Of a DNA stretch of 13,384 nt, positions 1 through 8,448 are shown piece after piece. Numbering within the stretch: the first letter of the stretch is position 1; each line of letters starts with the position of its first letter. A program made the position numbers and the translations under genes. Origin of the DNA: Methylophaga sp. (GTDB lineage Bacteria > Pseudomonadota > Gammaproteobacteria > Nitrosococcales > Methylophagaceae); assembly GCA_014762585.1 (NCBI GenBank), contig JABURN010000114.1, positions 1 through 13,384 on the forward strand, written 5' to 3'. Under the pieces are notes generated by a model. The model ran no database searches and was not told the origin of the DNA. It saw only the letters and a program-made list of their open reading frames with translations.

Positions 1-2
1 TT

Positions 3-1778
3 CTGGATTGTCTGGCTGAGCGAAACGTACTGTCAGATTATGCGGTCAATGAATTGAAACAGGCCTATGATTTTCTGCGTCGTACCGAGCACCGGATACA
101 GGCCTGGGCCGATCAGCAAACCCATGTTTTACCCAAAGAAACTGATGCCAGACGACGTCTTGCCAGCAGCATGGGCTTTGACAACTGGGCGGCATTTTAC
201 GAACGGCTCTGGCAGCACCGTCAGCAGGTGCATGATCATTTCAATCAGTTGCTGGCAGCGCCACAGGCGGAAGACGAAGCGGCCACCAATAACATCTCAT
301 TACTCAATGCCGGTGAAGAGGAAAAACTGCAATACCTGACCCAGTGTGGTTATCAAGAGCCTGAAGCCTGTCTGGAAGTCGTGGATAAACTGCTGGATCT
401 GCACATCTGCCGAAACCTCGGGCAAACCGGCCGTCAGCGACTGGAAAAATTACTGCCGCTACTGGTCCAGGCGGCGGCCAGCACGGAGCAGCCGGATGAA
501 ACCCTGCCCAGGCTGATGCCGCTGCTGGAATCGATAATGCGCCGCAGTGCCTACATGTCATTGCTGGTGGAAAACCCGCTGGCCCTGTCGCAGCTGGTTA
601 AACTGTGTGCGGCAAGTCCGCTTATCAGTCACCAGCTGGCGCGTTACCCGGTACTGCTTGATGAATTGCTGGATCCACGATCGCTTTATGAGGTGCCGGC
701 GCGCGATGAGTTGAAAAAGCAGCTGGAACTGTTTCTGGCTTCAGTGGATGAAGATGATCTGGAACAGATGATGAATCGCCTGCGCGAATTTCGTCAGATA
801 GCCACGCTGCATGTGGCGGCGGCCGATGTGACCGAAGTGCTGCCTTTGATGCGGGTAGGGGACCAACTGTCTGAGCTGGCCGAAATCCAGCTGGAAAAGG
901 TGCTGCAACTGGCCTGGTCGCACCTGGTGAAACGCCATGGCTATCCTCCGGCGGCCAAAACCGACGACCCCGCCAGTTGTGGTTTTACCATTCTGGCCTA
1001 CGGCAAGCTCGGCGGCCTGGAACTGGGTTATGGCTCGGATCTGGATCTGGTGTTCATCTTTGATGACAGTCAGGAGGGTACGACGGACGGAGACAAACCG
1101 GTCGAACCGATGGTGTTTTATACCCGGCTGGCTCAGCGCATGATTCACCTGCTGACCACCATCACTCCGGGCGGCATTCTTTATGAGGTCGATATGCGGC
1201 TGCGGCCCAGTGGTGCATCGGGCCTTTTGGTCAGTCCTCTAAGCGGTTTTGCTGATTACCAGCGGGAAGAAGCCTGGACCTGGGAACACCAGGCGCTGGT
1301 CCGCGCCCGCTGTGTGGGCGGAGACGAGGCGCTGGCAGCGAAAGTCTGGCAGATTCGCGAGCAGGTGCTGGCTCAGTCACGCGATGAAACCGCACTGGCA
1401 GACAAAGTTCGCGAGATGCGCAGCAAGATGCGCGGCCAACTGGATAAGACCGACAGCCAACTATTTGATCTGAAACAGGGTATCGGTGCTATCACCGATA
1501 TCGAGTTTATGGTGCAATATGCCGTACTGGCCTGGTCAGCAAACTTGCCTGAACTACTGGTTTACACAGATAATATTAGGATTTTGGAAGCGCTGGTGGC
1601 CACGGGCAGACTGGCGCAGGCAGAAGGCGACATGCTCGCTGAAGCCTATCGTTTCTATCGCAGTGAGGCGAATCACTGTGTATTGCAGGAAAGACCGGCG
1701 CTGATAGATAAAGCGCGGGTAGGCGATTATCCAGAGCAGGTAGCCACTATTTGGCAACGCTGGTTGGGCGCAAGCTGA
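3..1778 (+). CDS. glnE: Bifunctional glutamine synthetase adenylyltransferase/adenylyl-removing enzyme, 5' end outside window
   Basis: GlnE attaches AMP to, and removes it from, a tyrosine of glutamine synthetase, setting its activity according to nitrogen status under control of the PII protein. The reading frame is open to the left edge, so the true start lies upstream; 591 residues are visible. By comparison with the roughly 946-residue E. coli protein, most of the N-terminal adenylyl-removing domain is missing. Present are its tail, the central linker and the complete C-terminal adenylyltransferase domain. That domain shows the family stretch FTILAYGKLGG followed by the nucleotidyltransferase motif GSDLDLVF, with the two metal-binding aspartates at 1038-1040 and 1044-1046. 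It also shows LRPSGASGLLVS, EEAWTWEHQALVRAR and FDLKQGIGAITDIEFMVQY. The stop is the TGA at 1776-1778, and ilvE follows 38 bases later on the same strand. The intact C-terminus argues against a pseudogene, but the missing part cannot be judged. Confidence 0.97.
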   Translation: MDCLAERNVLSDYAVNELKQAYDFLRRTEHRIQAWADQQTHVLPKETDARRRLASSMGFDNWAAFYERLWQHRQQVHDHFNQLLAAPQAEDEAATNNISLLNAGEEEKLQYLTQCGYQEPEACLEVVDKLLDLHICRNLGQTGRQRLEKLLPLLVQAAASTEQPDETLPRLMPLLESIMRRSAYMSLLVENPLALSQLVKLCAASPLISHQLARYPVLLDELLDPRSLYEVPARDELKKQLELFLASVDEDDLEQMMNRLREFRQIATLHVAAADVTEVLPLMRVGDQLSELAEIQLEKVLQLAWSHLVKRHGYPPAAKTDDPASCGFTILAYGKLGGLELGYGSDLDLVFIFDDSQEGTTDGDKPVEPMVFYTRLAQRMIHLLTTITPGGILYEVDMRLRPSGASGLLVSPLSGFADYQREEAWTWEHQALVRARCVGGDEALAAKVWQIREQVLAQSRDETALADKVREMRSKMRGQLDKTDSQLFDLKQGIGAITDIEFMVQYAVLAWSANLPELLVYTDNIRILEALVATGRLAQAEGDMLAEAYRFYRSEANHCVLQERPALIDKARVGDYPEQVATIWQRWLGAS

Positions 1779-1816
1779 CCAGCTCCGATTAACAGACAGA
1801 CTTGGAATTTAGGATT

Positions 1817-2746
1817 ATGGTAGCAGCAACAATGGCGGATCGTGACGGCGTTATCTGGCTGGACGGCGAACTGGTGCCGTGGCGGGAAGCGAAAGTCCAC
1901 GTGCTCACTCACACCCTGCACTACGGCATGGGCGTGTTTGAGGGTGTCCGTGCCTATAAAGCCGACAAGGGAACTGCTATTTTCCGTTTGCAGGAACACA
2001 CTGATCGCCTGTTCCGCAGCGCCAAAATCCTGGGCATGAAAATTCAGTTCGATAAAGACACCATCAACGAGGCGCAACGCACTGTGGTGCGTGAGAACAA
2101 GCTGGAGTCAGCCTATATCCGACCAATGTGTTTCTACGGTTCGGAAGGCATGGGTATTCGTGCAGACAATCTGAACGTTCACACCATGGTCGCAGCCTGG
2201 AGCTGGGGCGCTTACCTGGGTGAAGAAAACATGACCAAGGGTATTCGTATCAAAACGTCATCGTTTACCCGTCACCATGTCAACATCACCATGTGTAAAG
2301 CCAAGGCCAACGGCAACTACATGAACTCGATGATGGCGCTGCAGGAGGCGGTCAGTTGCGGTTATGATGAGGCGCTGCTGCTTGATGCGCAGGGCTTTGT
2401 CTGCGAGGGCAGTGGTGAAAACTTCTTTATGGTTCGTGACGGTGTGCTTTATACCCCGGAGCTGACTTCCGCTTTGGAAGGCATTACCCGTGACACCGTC
2501 ATTACCCTGGCACGTGATATCGGCCTCACAGTGGTTGAAAAACGCATCACCCGTGATGAAGTTTACATCGCTGATGAAGCATTCTTCACCGGTACTGCAG
2601 CAGAAGTCACACCGATTCGTGAACTGGATAACCGTCCTATCGGCAGCGGCACCCGTGGCCCCATCACCGAGAAACTGCAATCCATGTATTTCGATCAGGT
2701 CCTGGGTCGCAGTGAGGTTTACCAGAACTGGAACACGCTGGTCTAA
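1817..2746 (+). CDS. ilvE: Branched-chain-amino-acid aminotransferase (PLP fold type IV)
   Basis: IlvE catalyses the last step of isoleucine, valine and leucine synthesis, moving an amino group from glutamate to the branched 2-oxo acids; it acts in the cytoplasm. The 309-residue product is of normal family length. It has the N-terminal GVIWLDGELVPW and HTLHYGMGVFEGVRAY stretches and the segment KANGNYMNS with the PLP-binding lysine (about K163). It also has CEGSGENFF with the cofactor-contacting glutamate (about E197), GITRDTVITLA, and the late TGTAAEVTPIREL motif. The start is uncertain. ATG 1817 has GGA at 1804-1806 at a workable distance. An in-frame TTG at 1802 has no ribosome site, and ATG 1832 would give the MADRDG start seen in many homologues. 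I chose 1817. Its position after glnE suggests a small nitrogen/amino-acid pair transcribed together. Confidence 0.96.
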   Translation: MVAATMADRDGVIWLDGELVPWREAKVHVLTHTLHYGMGVFEGVRAYKADKGTAIFRLQEHTDRLFRSAKILGMKIQFDKDTINEAQRTVVRENKLESAYIRPMCFYGSEGMGIRADNLNVHTMVAAWSWGAYLGEENMTKGIRIKTSSFTRHHVNITMCKAKANGNYMNSMMALQEAVSCGYDEALLLDAQGFVCEGSGENFFMVRDGVLYTPELTSALEGITRDTVITLARDIGLTVVEKRITRDEVYIADEAFFTGTAAEVTPIRELDNRPIGSGTRGPITEKLQSMYFDQVLGRSEVYQNWNTLV

Positions 2747-2762
2747 GTATTAAAGTTCAAAA

Positions 2763-2787
2763 GCGGTCGGCTGACGCCGCCGGCCGC
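2763..2787. other. GC-rich stem-loop between ilvE and yebC
   Basis: GCGGTCGGC at 2763-2771 pairs with GCCGGCCGC at 2779-2787, giving a 9-pair stem (one G-U pair on the plus strand) around a 7-base loop. No T-run follows on the plus strand, so this is not a classical intrinsic terminator for ilvE. On the minus strand the stem is followed by TTTTG, a poor T-tract. It occupies most of the only gap above 60 bases between ilvE and yebC. It may mark the end of the glnE-ilvE unit, or act as an RNA-stabilising or attenuating structure. The structure is seen; the role is inferred. Confidence 0.45.
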
Positions 2788-2812
2788 CGAAAATCAAGAG
2801 GTATCAAGCACA

Positions 2813-3562
2813 ATGGCAGGTCATAGTAAGTGGGCAAATATTCAGCATCGTAAAGGCGCACAGGATGCCAAACGTGGCAAGCTGTTCACCAAGCTGATTC
2901 GCGAGATCACCGTCGCAGCCCGGATGGGCGGCAGCGACCCCGCCACCAACCCACGTCTGCGGGCAGCGATCGATAAAGCGCTGGGCAGCAATATGACCAA
3001 GGACGTGATTGAACGCGCCGCCAAACGCGGTGCCGGTGAGCTGGAAGGCGTCAGCTATGAGGAAATCCGCTACGAGGGCTATGGACCTAACGGCATTGCC
3101 ATCATGGTTGACTGCATGACGGATAACAAAAACCGGACGGTTGCAGCAGTACGTAATGTATTCAGTAAACGCGGCGGCAATATGGGTACCGATGGTTGCG
3201 TTGCCTTCATGTTTAATCAGAAAGGTATTATCACGCTGCCAACCGGCACTGAAGAAGATTACATTATGGAAGTCGTGCTGGAAGCCGGCGCTGAAGATAT
3301 CGTTAATAACGATGACGGCACGATTGATGTTTTCACCAGCCCGGAAGACTATTCCACAGTGAAAGACGCGCTGGATGCGGCTGGAATCAGCGTTGAGTCA
3401 TCGCAGGTCACCATGCACCCGGATAACACCGTCAGCCTGGAAGTGGAAGATGCCAGGAAAGCGATTGGCCTGATTGAAGCTTTCGAAGAGCTGGATGATG
3501 TGCAGGAAGTGTATTCCAATGCCGATTTCTCCGACGAGGTGATGGCGCAGCTCGACAGCTGA
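2813..3562 (+). CDS. yebC: YebC/PmpR family protein
   Basis: This 249-residue protein matches the YebC/PmpR family at full length. It has the hallmark N-terminus [20 protein letters not shown], then [38 protein letters not shown] near residues 80-100, and an acidic C-terminal domain ending [14 protein letters not shown]. The family was long annotated as a transcriptional regulator; more recent work links members to translation, helping ribosomes through difficult sequences such as proline runs. Which role applies here cannot be told from sequence. ATG 2813 has AAGAGG at 2796-2801, a slightly long distance. The stop lies 10 bases before ruvC, a pairing conserved in many bacteria. This gene is the first of the packed thirteen-gene run, and I see no convincing promoter in the gap before it. 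Confidence 0.95.
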   Translation: MAGHSKWANIQHRKGAQDAKRGKLFTKLIREITVAARMGGSDPATNPRLRAAIDKALGSNMTKDVIERAAKRGAGELEGVSYEEIRYEGYGPNGIAIMVDCMTDNKNRTVAAVRNVFSKRGGNMGTDGCVAFMFNQKGIITLPTGTEEDYIMEVVLEAGAEDIVNNDDGTIDVFTSPEDYSTVKDALDAAGISVESSQVTMHPDNTVSLEVEDARKAIGLIEAFEELDDVQEVYSNADFSDEVMAQLDS

Positions 3563-3572
3563 CGCCGGCCTG

Positions 3573-4109
3573 ATGACCCGTATTCTTGGTATTGATCCGG
3601 GATCACGCAAAACCGGCTTTGGCATTATCGAGCTGGAAGGCAAGAAAATTAAGCATGTCATCAACGGTCGTCTCAAAGTCGGTGATGGTGAATTTGCCGA
3701 CCGGCTGAAGCAGATCTTTGAAGGGCTGATTGATCTGATAGATCGTTATCAGCCACAGATGATGGCGGTGGAAAAGGTCTTTCTGCATAAAAACGCCGAT
3801 TCGGCACTGAAGCTGGGGCAGGCGCGAGGGGCCGCCATCTGTGCTGCCGTCAGCCGTGAGCTGAGCGTCTCCGAATACAGCGCCACTCAGATTAAAAAAG
3901 CCGTGGTTGGTAATGGCCACGCGAAAAAAGATCAGGTCCAGTATATGATGTCTGTGATCCTGAACCTGCCGGAAGTACCGGAAGAAGATGCCGCCGATGC
4001 GCTGGCCTGTGCTTTGACACATGCCCACCACGCATCTGTTGGCAGCAGTCAGCGCAAACTGCCGGAAGGCATGCGCACAAGCCGTCGTGGAGGACGATAT
4101 AGTCGATGA
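3573..4109 (+). CDS. ruvC: Crossover junction endodeoxyribonuclease RuvC
   Basis: RuvC is the dimeric, magnesium-dependent nuclease that cuts Holliday junctions symmetrically after branch migration by RuvAB in homologous recombination and fork repair. The 178-residue product has the RNase H-like fold signature [17 protein letters not shown]. All four catalytic acids are present at D8, E67 (in AVEKVF), D139 and D142 (in EEDAADALA), each one position beyond the E. coli residues. The basic tail ([10 protein letters not shown]) is typical of the family. There is no clear ribosome site before ATG 3573, which lies 10 bases after the yebC stop, so translational coupling to yebC is plausible. Its last four bases overlap the ruvA start (ATGA). 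Confidence 0.98.
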   Translation: MTRILGIDPGSRKTGFGIIELEGKKIKHVINGRLKVGDGEFADRLKQIFEGLIDLIDRYQPQMMAVEKVFLHKNADSALKLGQARGAAICAAVSRELSVSEYSATQIKKAVVGNGHAKKDQVQYMMSVILNLPEVPEEDAADALACALTHAHHASVGSSQRKLPEGMRTSRRGGRYSR

Positions 4110-4708
4110 TTGGACGTTTGCGGGGCATTATTATCGAGAAGCAGCCACCTGAACTGGTTCTGGATGTCCAGGGGGTGGGTTATGAACTCTCGGCGCCGAT
4201 GTCGACTTTCTTCAATCTGCCGGCGGTTAACGACGAAGTCACCCTGTTTACCCATATGGTCGTGCGTGAGGATGCGCAGCTGTTATACGGCTTTGCTTCC
4301 GAGCGGGAACGTCTGCTGTTCCGCAGCCTGCTTAAAGTCAACGGCGTCGGCGCCAAACTGGCCTTAACCATTCTTTCCGGCAGTGATGTCGATACCTTTG
4401 CCCGCAGTGTGCAGGACGGCGATACTGCCAGCCTGACCCGCCTGCCCGGCGTTGGTAAAAAAACAGCGGAAAGACTGATTGTGGAAATGCGCGACCGGCT
4501 CAAGGAAGTCAGCTCAGCGATGGGACTGCAGAATTTTGCGCCGGATAGTGCTCAGGCTGCGCCGGCAGGTGGTGCCCGTAACGAAGCCGTGGAAGCCCTG
4601 ATGGCACTAGGTTATAAATCCGCCGAGGCGGATAAAATGCTGCGCAGTTTTGACAGCGACGGCATGAGCACCGAACAAATCATTCGTCAGGCATTGCAGA
4701 GACACTGA
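4106..4708 (+). CDS. ruvA: Holliday junction branch migration protein RuvA
   Basis: RuvA binds the four-way DNA junction as a tetramer, holds it in a square-planar form and loads the RuvB motor rings. The 200-residue protein has the N-terminal OB-fold domain beginning [21 protein letters not shown]. Two helix-hairpin-helix DNA-binding motifs follow, VNGVGAK (about 78-84) and LPGVGKK (about 113-119). A variable, alanine-rich linker (about 140-157) leads to the C-terminal RuvB-binding domain ([20 protein letters not shown]). The start overlaps the ruvC stop as ATGA, with TGGAGGA about 12 bases upstream. The stop shares one base with the ruvB start (TGATG). These overlaps suggest coupled translation of the complex. 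Confidence 0.98.
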   Translation: MIGRLRGIIIEKQPPELVLDVQGVGYELSAPMSTFFNLPAVNDEVTLFTHMVVREDAQLLYGFASERERLLFRSLLKVNGVGAKLALTILSGSDVDTFARSVQDGDTASLTRLPGVGKKTAERLIVEMRDRLKEVSSAMGLQNFAPDSAQAAPAGGARNEAVEALMALGYKSAEADKMLRSFDSDGMSTEQIIRQALQRH

Positions 4709-5724
4709 TGGAAGAACGTTTTATTACGCCGCAGGCCACTAACGACGAAGAGCGCATTGATCGTGCGATTCGCCCGGTCAGTCTGGATGACTATATCGGT
4801 CAGCCGGTCGTGCGTGAGCAGATGGAACTGTTTGTGTCTGCTGCCAGGAAACGTAAAGAAGCCCTCGATCACACCCTGATTTTCGGACCGCCCGGGCTGG
4901 GGAAAACCACACTGGCGAATATCATTGCTAATGAGATGGGGGTCAATCTCAAACAAACCTCAGGCCCGGTGCTCGAGCGGCCCGGCGATCTGGCGGCACT
5001 GCTGACCAATCTTGAGCCCAACGATGTGCTGTTTGTGGATGAGATCCATCGTTTGAGTCCGGTGGTAGAAGAAGTACTGTATCCGGCGATGGAGGATTAT
5101 CAAATCGACATCATGATTGGCGAAGGCCCTGCTGCACGCTCGATCAAGCTCGATTTGGAACCCTTTACGCTGGTGGGCGCGACAACCCGGGCGGGGTCGC
5201 TGACCTCACCGTTACGTGATCGCTTTGGTATCGTGCAGCGGCTGGAATTCTACTCACCGCAGGATCTCAGCACCATCGTCCAGCGCAGTGCCGGTATTCT
5301 CAATGTGAAACTGGAGCAGAGCGGTGCCGGTGAAATTGCCCGCCGTTCCCGCGGCACCCCACGTATTGCCAACCGCCTGCTCAGACGTGTGCGTGATTAC
5401 GCCGAAGTGAAATTCAACGGTGAAGTCACCGCGGAAGTCGCTCGTCAGGCACTGGATCTGCTGGACGTCGACAACTACGGATTCGATATGCTGGATCGCA
5501 AATTGCTGCTTGCCATCATTGAGAAATTTGAGGGCGGTCCGGTCGGCATCGATAATCTTGCCGCCGCCATCGGTGAGGAAAGAGGCACCATTGAGGACGT
5601 GTTAGAGCCTTATTTGATCCAGGAAGGTTTCATCATGCGGACACCGCGTGGCCGCGTTGCCACTAAACGCGCCTGGCTGCACCTTGGACTGAACACACCG
5701 GATTTAACGCTGGACGGGAATTGA
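4708..5724 (+). CDS. ruvB: Holliday junction branch migration ATPase RuvB
   Basis: RuvB is the AAA+ hexameric motor that pumps DNA through the RuvA-bound junction using ATP. The 338-residue protein is of family length with all key motifs. These are Walker A GPPGLGKT (60-67), Walker B FVDEIHRL with D111 and E112, sensor 1 GATTRAG (157-163), the SPLRDRFG stretch (168-174) carrying the arginine finger, and a sensor 2 region [12 protein letters not shown]. The C-terminal winged-helix DNA-binding domain includes [16 protein letters not shown] and [19 protein letters not shown] 4708 overlaps the ruvA stop by one base, and the stop at 5724 overlaps the ybgC start by one base. The run of overlaps links DNA repair and envelope genes in one likely transcript. 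Confidence 0.98.
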   Translation: MEERFITPQATNDEERIDRAIRPVSLDDYIGQPVVREQMELFVSAARKRKEALDHTLIFGPPGLGKTTLANIIANEMGVNLKQTSGPVLERPGDLAALLTNLEPNDVLFVDEIHRLSPVVEEVLYPAMEDYQIDIMIGEGPAARSIKLDLEPFTLVGATTRAGSLTSPLRDRFGIVQRLEFYSPQDLSTIVQRSAGILNVKLEQSGAGEIARRSRGTPRIANRLLRRVRDYAEVKFNGEVTAEVARQALDLLDVDNYGFDMLDRKLLLAIIEKFEGGPVGIDNLAAAIGEERGTIEDVLEPYLIQEGFIMRTPRGRVATKRAWLHLGLNTPDLTLDGN

Positions 5725-6128
5725 TGGGTGAATTCGACTGGCCTGTACGGGTTTATTACGAAGATACCGACAGCGGCGGAGTCGTGTATCATTCGCAATA
5801 TTTAAACTTCATGGAGCGGGCACGCACAGAATGGCTGCGTGCATTAGGGTTTGAACAGGACCTGCTCAGGAATGAGCATCATCTGTTGTTTGCTGTGCAC
5901 TCGATGCAGATAAGCTACCGAAGGCCGGCGCGTTTTAATGATGCATTGTTGATCAAATCACGTTTACTAAAAGCATCCGGTGCTAGTATGCAGTTTGAAC
6001 AAAACATCTATCGTGGCGAGGAACTGTTGTGTGAGGCGTCAGTCAGAATTGCGTGCCTCGACGCAGAGTCTTTTCGCCCTAAATCCATACCATCCTTCAT
6101 TTTGACGGAGATGCATAGTGTCTGCTGA
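5724..6128 (+). CDS. ybgC: Tol-Pal system-associated acyl-CoA thioesterase YbgC
   Basis: YbgC is a small cytoplasmic hotdog-fold thioesterase that hydrolyses acyl-CoA and has been linked to phospholipid metabolism; it is almost always encoded at the head of the tol-pal cluster. The 134-residue product shows the signature VYYEDTDSGGVVYHSQYLNF, with the catalytic aspartate at D16, followed by MERARTEWLRALGF. I chose ATG 5724 over the in-frame TTG at 5721: the ATG gives the usual TGATG one-base overlap with ruvB, and GACGGGAA lies a suitable distance upstream. The 3' end overlaps tolQ by 11 bases. The short C-terminal tail after SIPSF is less conserved. Confidence 0.95.
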   Translation: MGEFDWPVRVYYEDTDSGGVVYHSQYLNFMERARTEWLRALGFEQDLLRNEHHLLFAVHSMQISYRRPARFNDALLIKSRLLKASGASMQFEQNIYRGEELLCEASVRIACLDAESFRPKSIPSFILTEMHSVC

Positions 6129-6786
6129 TCTATCCATTATTGCGCTGATTTCTGAAGCCAGTCTGCTGGTTAAGCTGGTGATGCTAGCGTTGCTTTTGAT
6201 CTCGTTTTACTCCTGGCTGCTGATCTTTCGCAAACGCAGCGAACTTGAACAGGCAAAACGGGATGCAGATGCCTTTGAAGACAAGTTCTGGTCCGGGAAT
6301 GAGTTGAATCGCCTGTATGAAGATATTTCATCCCGTCCACATGCCAGCCGCGGTATGGAAGGCATCTTCGAAGTTGGTTTCAAGGAGTTCGTGCGACTGA
6401 AGAAATCCACCAATGGCAGCAATGCCGTGCTGGAAGGATCTCAACGGGTGATGCGGATTTCGCTGGCGCGGGAGATCGATCAACTGGAAACCTCTTTACC
6501 ATTTCTCGCCACGGCTGGCTCAACCAGTCCTTACATCGGTCTGTTCGGTACCGTCTGGGGGATTATGAACTCATTCCGTGCGCTGGGTAATGTGCAGCAT
6601 GCCACGCTGGCGATGGTGGCACCCGGTATCGCTGAAGCGCTGATTGCGACCGCGATGGGTCTGTTTGCCGCGATCCCGGCGGTCATTGCCTATAACCGTT
6701 ATTCGCACGAAGTAGAGAGGCTGATTAACCGTTACGACACCTTCCTTGAGGAATTTTCTTCCATCCTGCAGCGTCAACAGGATTAA
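6118..6786 (+). CDS. tolQ: Tol-Pal system inner membrane proton channel subunit TolQ
   Basis: TolQ is the MotA/ExbB-like inner-membrane protein that, with TolR, forms the proton-driven motor energising TolA during cell constriction and outer-membrane maintenance. The 222-residue protein has three predicted membrane segments at about 14-37, 128-152 and 167-193. The large cytoplasmic loop between the first two contains FEDKFWSG and GFKEFVRL. Polar residues lining the proton path in E. coli are conserved at the same positions: T145 in GLFGTVWG and T178 in EALIATAMG. The start is GTG 6118, with ACGGAG at 6105-6110 seven bases upstream, both inside the end of ybgC. The stop is three bases before tolR. 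Confidence 0.97.
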   Translation: MSADLSIIALISEASLLVKLVMLALLLISFYSWLLIFRKRSELEQAKRDADAFEDKFWSGNELNRLYEDISSRPHASRGMEGIFEVGFKEFVRLKKSTNGSNAVLEGSQRVMRISLAREIDQLETSLPFLATAGSTSPYIGLFGTVWGIMNSFRALGNVQHATLAMVAPGIAEALIATAMGLFAAIPAVIAYNRYSHEVERLINRYDTFLEEFSSILQRQQD

Positions 6787-6789
6787 GTC

Positions 6790-7245
6790 ATGGCTGTGCA
6801 TAAATCGATACGACAACGTCGCAAGCCGATGGGCGAGATCAACGTCGTGCCTTATATCGACGTCATGCTCGTCCTCTTAATCATCTTTATGGTGACAGCG
6901 CCAATGCTGACCCAGGGGGTCAAGGTCAACCTGCCGCAAGCGGAAGCTGAGGCTGTAGAAATGCCTGATGAGAACACCGAACCTCTGGTGGTGTCTGTTG
7001 ATGCGGAAGGTAACTTTTATGTCGCCATTGGTGATCGTCAGGATGAACCGATAGCTGCTCGCGAATTGATGACGAAAACCGCTGCTGTACTGAGACGTAA
7101 TCCACAGACACCGGTCATGGTGCGAGGCGATACTGAAGCCAGTTATGGCTATGTAGTGTCAGCCATGGCATTGTTACAGGAAGCGGGTGCGCCCAGTGTG
7201 GGGCTGATAACTCAGCAGCCCGAGCCGGTGGCGAACAACGAATAA
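6790..7245 (+). CDS. tolR: Tol-Pal system protein TolR
   Basis: TolR is the ExbD/MotB-like partner of TolQ; its single membrane helix carries the aspartate that takes part in proton translocation, and its periplasmic domain can contact peptidoglycan. The 151-residue protein has a basic N-terminus (HKSIRQRRKPMGEINVVP) and then the helix at about 21-40, with the key aspartate D24 in PYIDVMLVLL. The periplasmic domain contains VNLPQAEAEAVEMPDENTEP and a C-terminal part like TolR's conserved region (TPVMVRGDTEASYGYV). AGGA at 6779-6782 lies seven bases before ATG 6790. The product is slightly longer than the 142-residue E. coli protein, and the gene sits 9 bases before tolA. Confidence 0.96.
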   Translation: MAVHKSIRQRRKPMGEINVVPYIDVMLVLLIIFMVTAPMLTQGVKVNLPQAEAEAVEMPDENTEPLVVSVDAEGNFYVAIGDRQDEPIAARELMTKTAAVLRRNPQTPVMVRGDTEASYGYVVSAMALLQEAGAPSVGLITQQPEPVANNE

Positions 7246-7254
7246 GATATAACA

Positions 7255-8436
7255 ATGAAAAAGGCTTTCGTTGAAAATTTTCTGGCAGGCAGTTATTCGC
7301 TGTTGCTGCATCTGATCCTGGTGGTTCTGCTGGTGGTAGGGCTGGAGTCCACCAGTACACCGGAGCTTGCATCCAATCCCAATGTGGAAATTGTGCAGGC
7401 CACCGTACTGGATGAGAACCTGATAGAGCAGGAAATGGCGAAGCTGGAACAGCGTGAGCAGAAAGAGCGCGAAGCGGAACAGGAACGCCAGCAGAAGCTG
7501 GAAGAACAACTGGAGAAAACCCAGGAAGAATTAGCACGCCAGGAGCGGGAATACCTGGATATGCAGGAACGTGCTGAACTGGATAAACAACAGCGCGAAA
7601 AAGAAGCTCAGGCCGAGCAGGAACGCATTAAAGAGCTGGCAAAGCAGCGCGAGCAGGAAGAACAGAAAAGACTGGAAGCCGAAAAGCAGCGCCAGTTGGA
7701 GGAACAGCGCCGTCAGGAAGCTGAAGCGGAACGTAAACGCATAGAAGAACAGAAACGTCAGGCTGAGCAGGAGCGCCAGCGTATAGAGCAGGAAAAGCAA
7801 AAGGCTGAAGCCGAGCGTCAGCGAATTGAAGAAGAAAAACGCAAAGCCGCAGCTGAGCGCCAGCGCATCGAAGAAGAAAAACGCAAAGCCGAAGCTGAAC
7901 GCCAGCGTATCGAGGAAGAAAAGCGCAAAGCCGAAGCAGAGCGCAAGCGACTGGAAGAAGAAAAACGCAAAGCGGAAGAAGAAGCCAAGCGTCGCGCTGA
8001 AGAAGAACGTAAACGCGCAGAAGCTGAAGCAAAACGCAAAGCGGAAGAAGAGGCAAAACGTAAGGCCGCTGAGGAAGCCAAGCTTCGTGAGCAATTGTTG
8101 CAGGATCAATTGGCAGCTGAAGCGGAAGAGATGAACCGAAAAAGAGTGGCGGGTGTACTCAACATCTACGCTCAGCAGATACAGAGCCGGGTTAAGCGTT
8201 ACTGGTCAAAACCAATCAACGCCAGATCAGGCATGACAGTGACACTGGAAGTAAAACTCATTCCGGGTGGTGACGTGAAGAGTGTCAAAGTTATTAAATC
8301 CAGCGGTGATCCTGTTTTTGACCGCTCTGCTGAGAATGCTGTTTACAAAGCCGCTCCGATGCCAATGCCCTCTGATCCTGATGCCACGCAGAAGATTATC
8401 AGTGAAGGTATTGAGTTTGAATTTAAACCTGAATAA
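7255..8436 (+). CDS. tolA: Tol-Pal system protein TolA (TonB-like energy transducer)
   Basis: TolA links the TolQR motor to the outer membrane by spanning the periplasm. The 393-residue product has the three classical domains. Domain I is an N-terminal membrane anchor (about 13-30) with a Ser-x3-His arrangement (S15, H19) like the one E. coli TolA uses to contact TolQ. Domain II, about 45-295, is a very long charged helix rich in Glu, Lys, Arg, Ala and Gln. Domain III, about 300-393, is compact and TonB-like, with IQSRVKRYWSKPINARSG, VTLEVKLIPGGDVKSVKVIK and FDRSAENAVYKAAPMPMP; it binds TolB and Pal. Part of domain II is made of 14-residue repeats, described separately. The ribosome site before ATG 7255 is weak (AAGATA), so coupling to tolR is possible. 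Long open frames on the opposite strand here are composition effects. Confidence 0.97.
   Translation: MKKAFVENFLAGSYSLLLHLILVVLLVVGLESTSTPELASNPNVEIVQATVLDENLIEQEMAKLEQREQKEREAEQERQQKLEEQLEKTQEELARQEREYLDMQERAELDKQQREKEAQAEQERIKELAKQREQEEQKRLEAEKQRQLEEQRRQEAEAERKRIEEQKRQAEQERQRIEQEKQKAEAERQRIEEEKRKAAAERQRIEEEKRKAEAERQRIEEEKRKAEAERKRLEEEKRKAEEEAKRRAEEERKRAEAEAKRKAEEEAKRKAAEEAKLREQLLQDQLAAEAEEMNRKRVAGVLNIYAQQIQSRVKRYWSKPINARSGMTVTLEVKLIPGGDVKSVKVIKSSGDPVFDRSAENAVYKAAPMPMPSDPDATQKIISEGIEFEFKPE
7768..7977 (+). repeat. Five 42-bp in-frame tandem repeats in tolA domain II
   Basis: Five consecutive 42-base units lie at 7768, 7810, 7852, 7894 and 7936, each coding 14 residues on the pattern AERQRIEEEKRKAE. 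Units 2-4 are nearly identical in protein (unit 2 ends in Ala instead of Glu, and units 3 and 4 are identical). Unit 1 is QERQRIEQEKQKAE and unit 5 is AERKRLEEEKRKAE. DNA differences between units are mainly at third codon positions (for example cgc/cgt, gaa/gag). Fourteen residues equal two heptads, so adding or losing a unit would keep both frame and helix register. Less regular copies continue downstream (about 7978-8090). Confidence 0.9.
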
Positions 8437-8448
8437 GAGGAAAACATA

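Noticed and set aside
741..1148. 135-codon minus-strand frame inside glnE
   Set aside because: It lies wholly opposite the conserved adenylyltransferase domain; the glnE frame explains the codon pattern.
1779..1816. Promoter for ilvE in the glnE-ilvE gap
   Set aside because: The 38 bases contain no convincing -35/-10 pair; co-transcription with glnE is simpler.
2258..2680. 140-codon minus-strand frame inside ilvE
   Set aside because: It is opposite the conserved PLP-binding half of IlvE, with no recognisable protein and no ribosome site.
3603..4031. 142-codon minus-strand frame opposite ruvC
   Set aside because: It covers the ruvC catalytic region; ruvC has all four active-site acids, so this is an antisense shadow.
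7531..8109. Long open frames on the minus strand (192 residues and others) opposite tolA
   Set aside because: They mirror the Glu/Lys/Arg-rich repetitive codons of tolA, giving Phe/Leu-only or Ala/Ser/Arg-only sequences, have no ribosome site and match no family.
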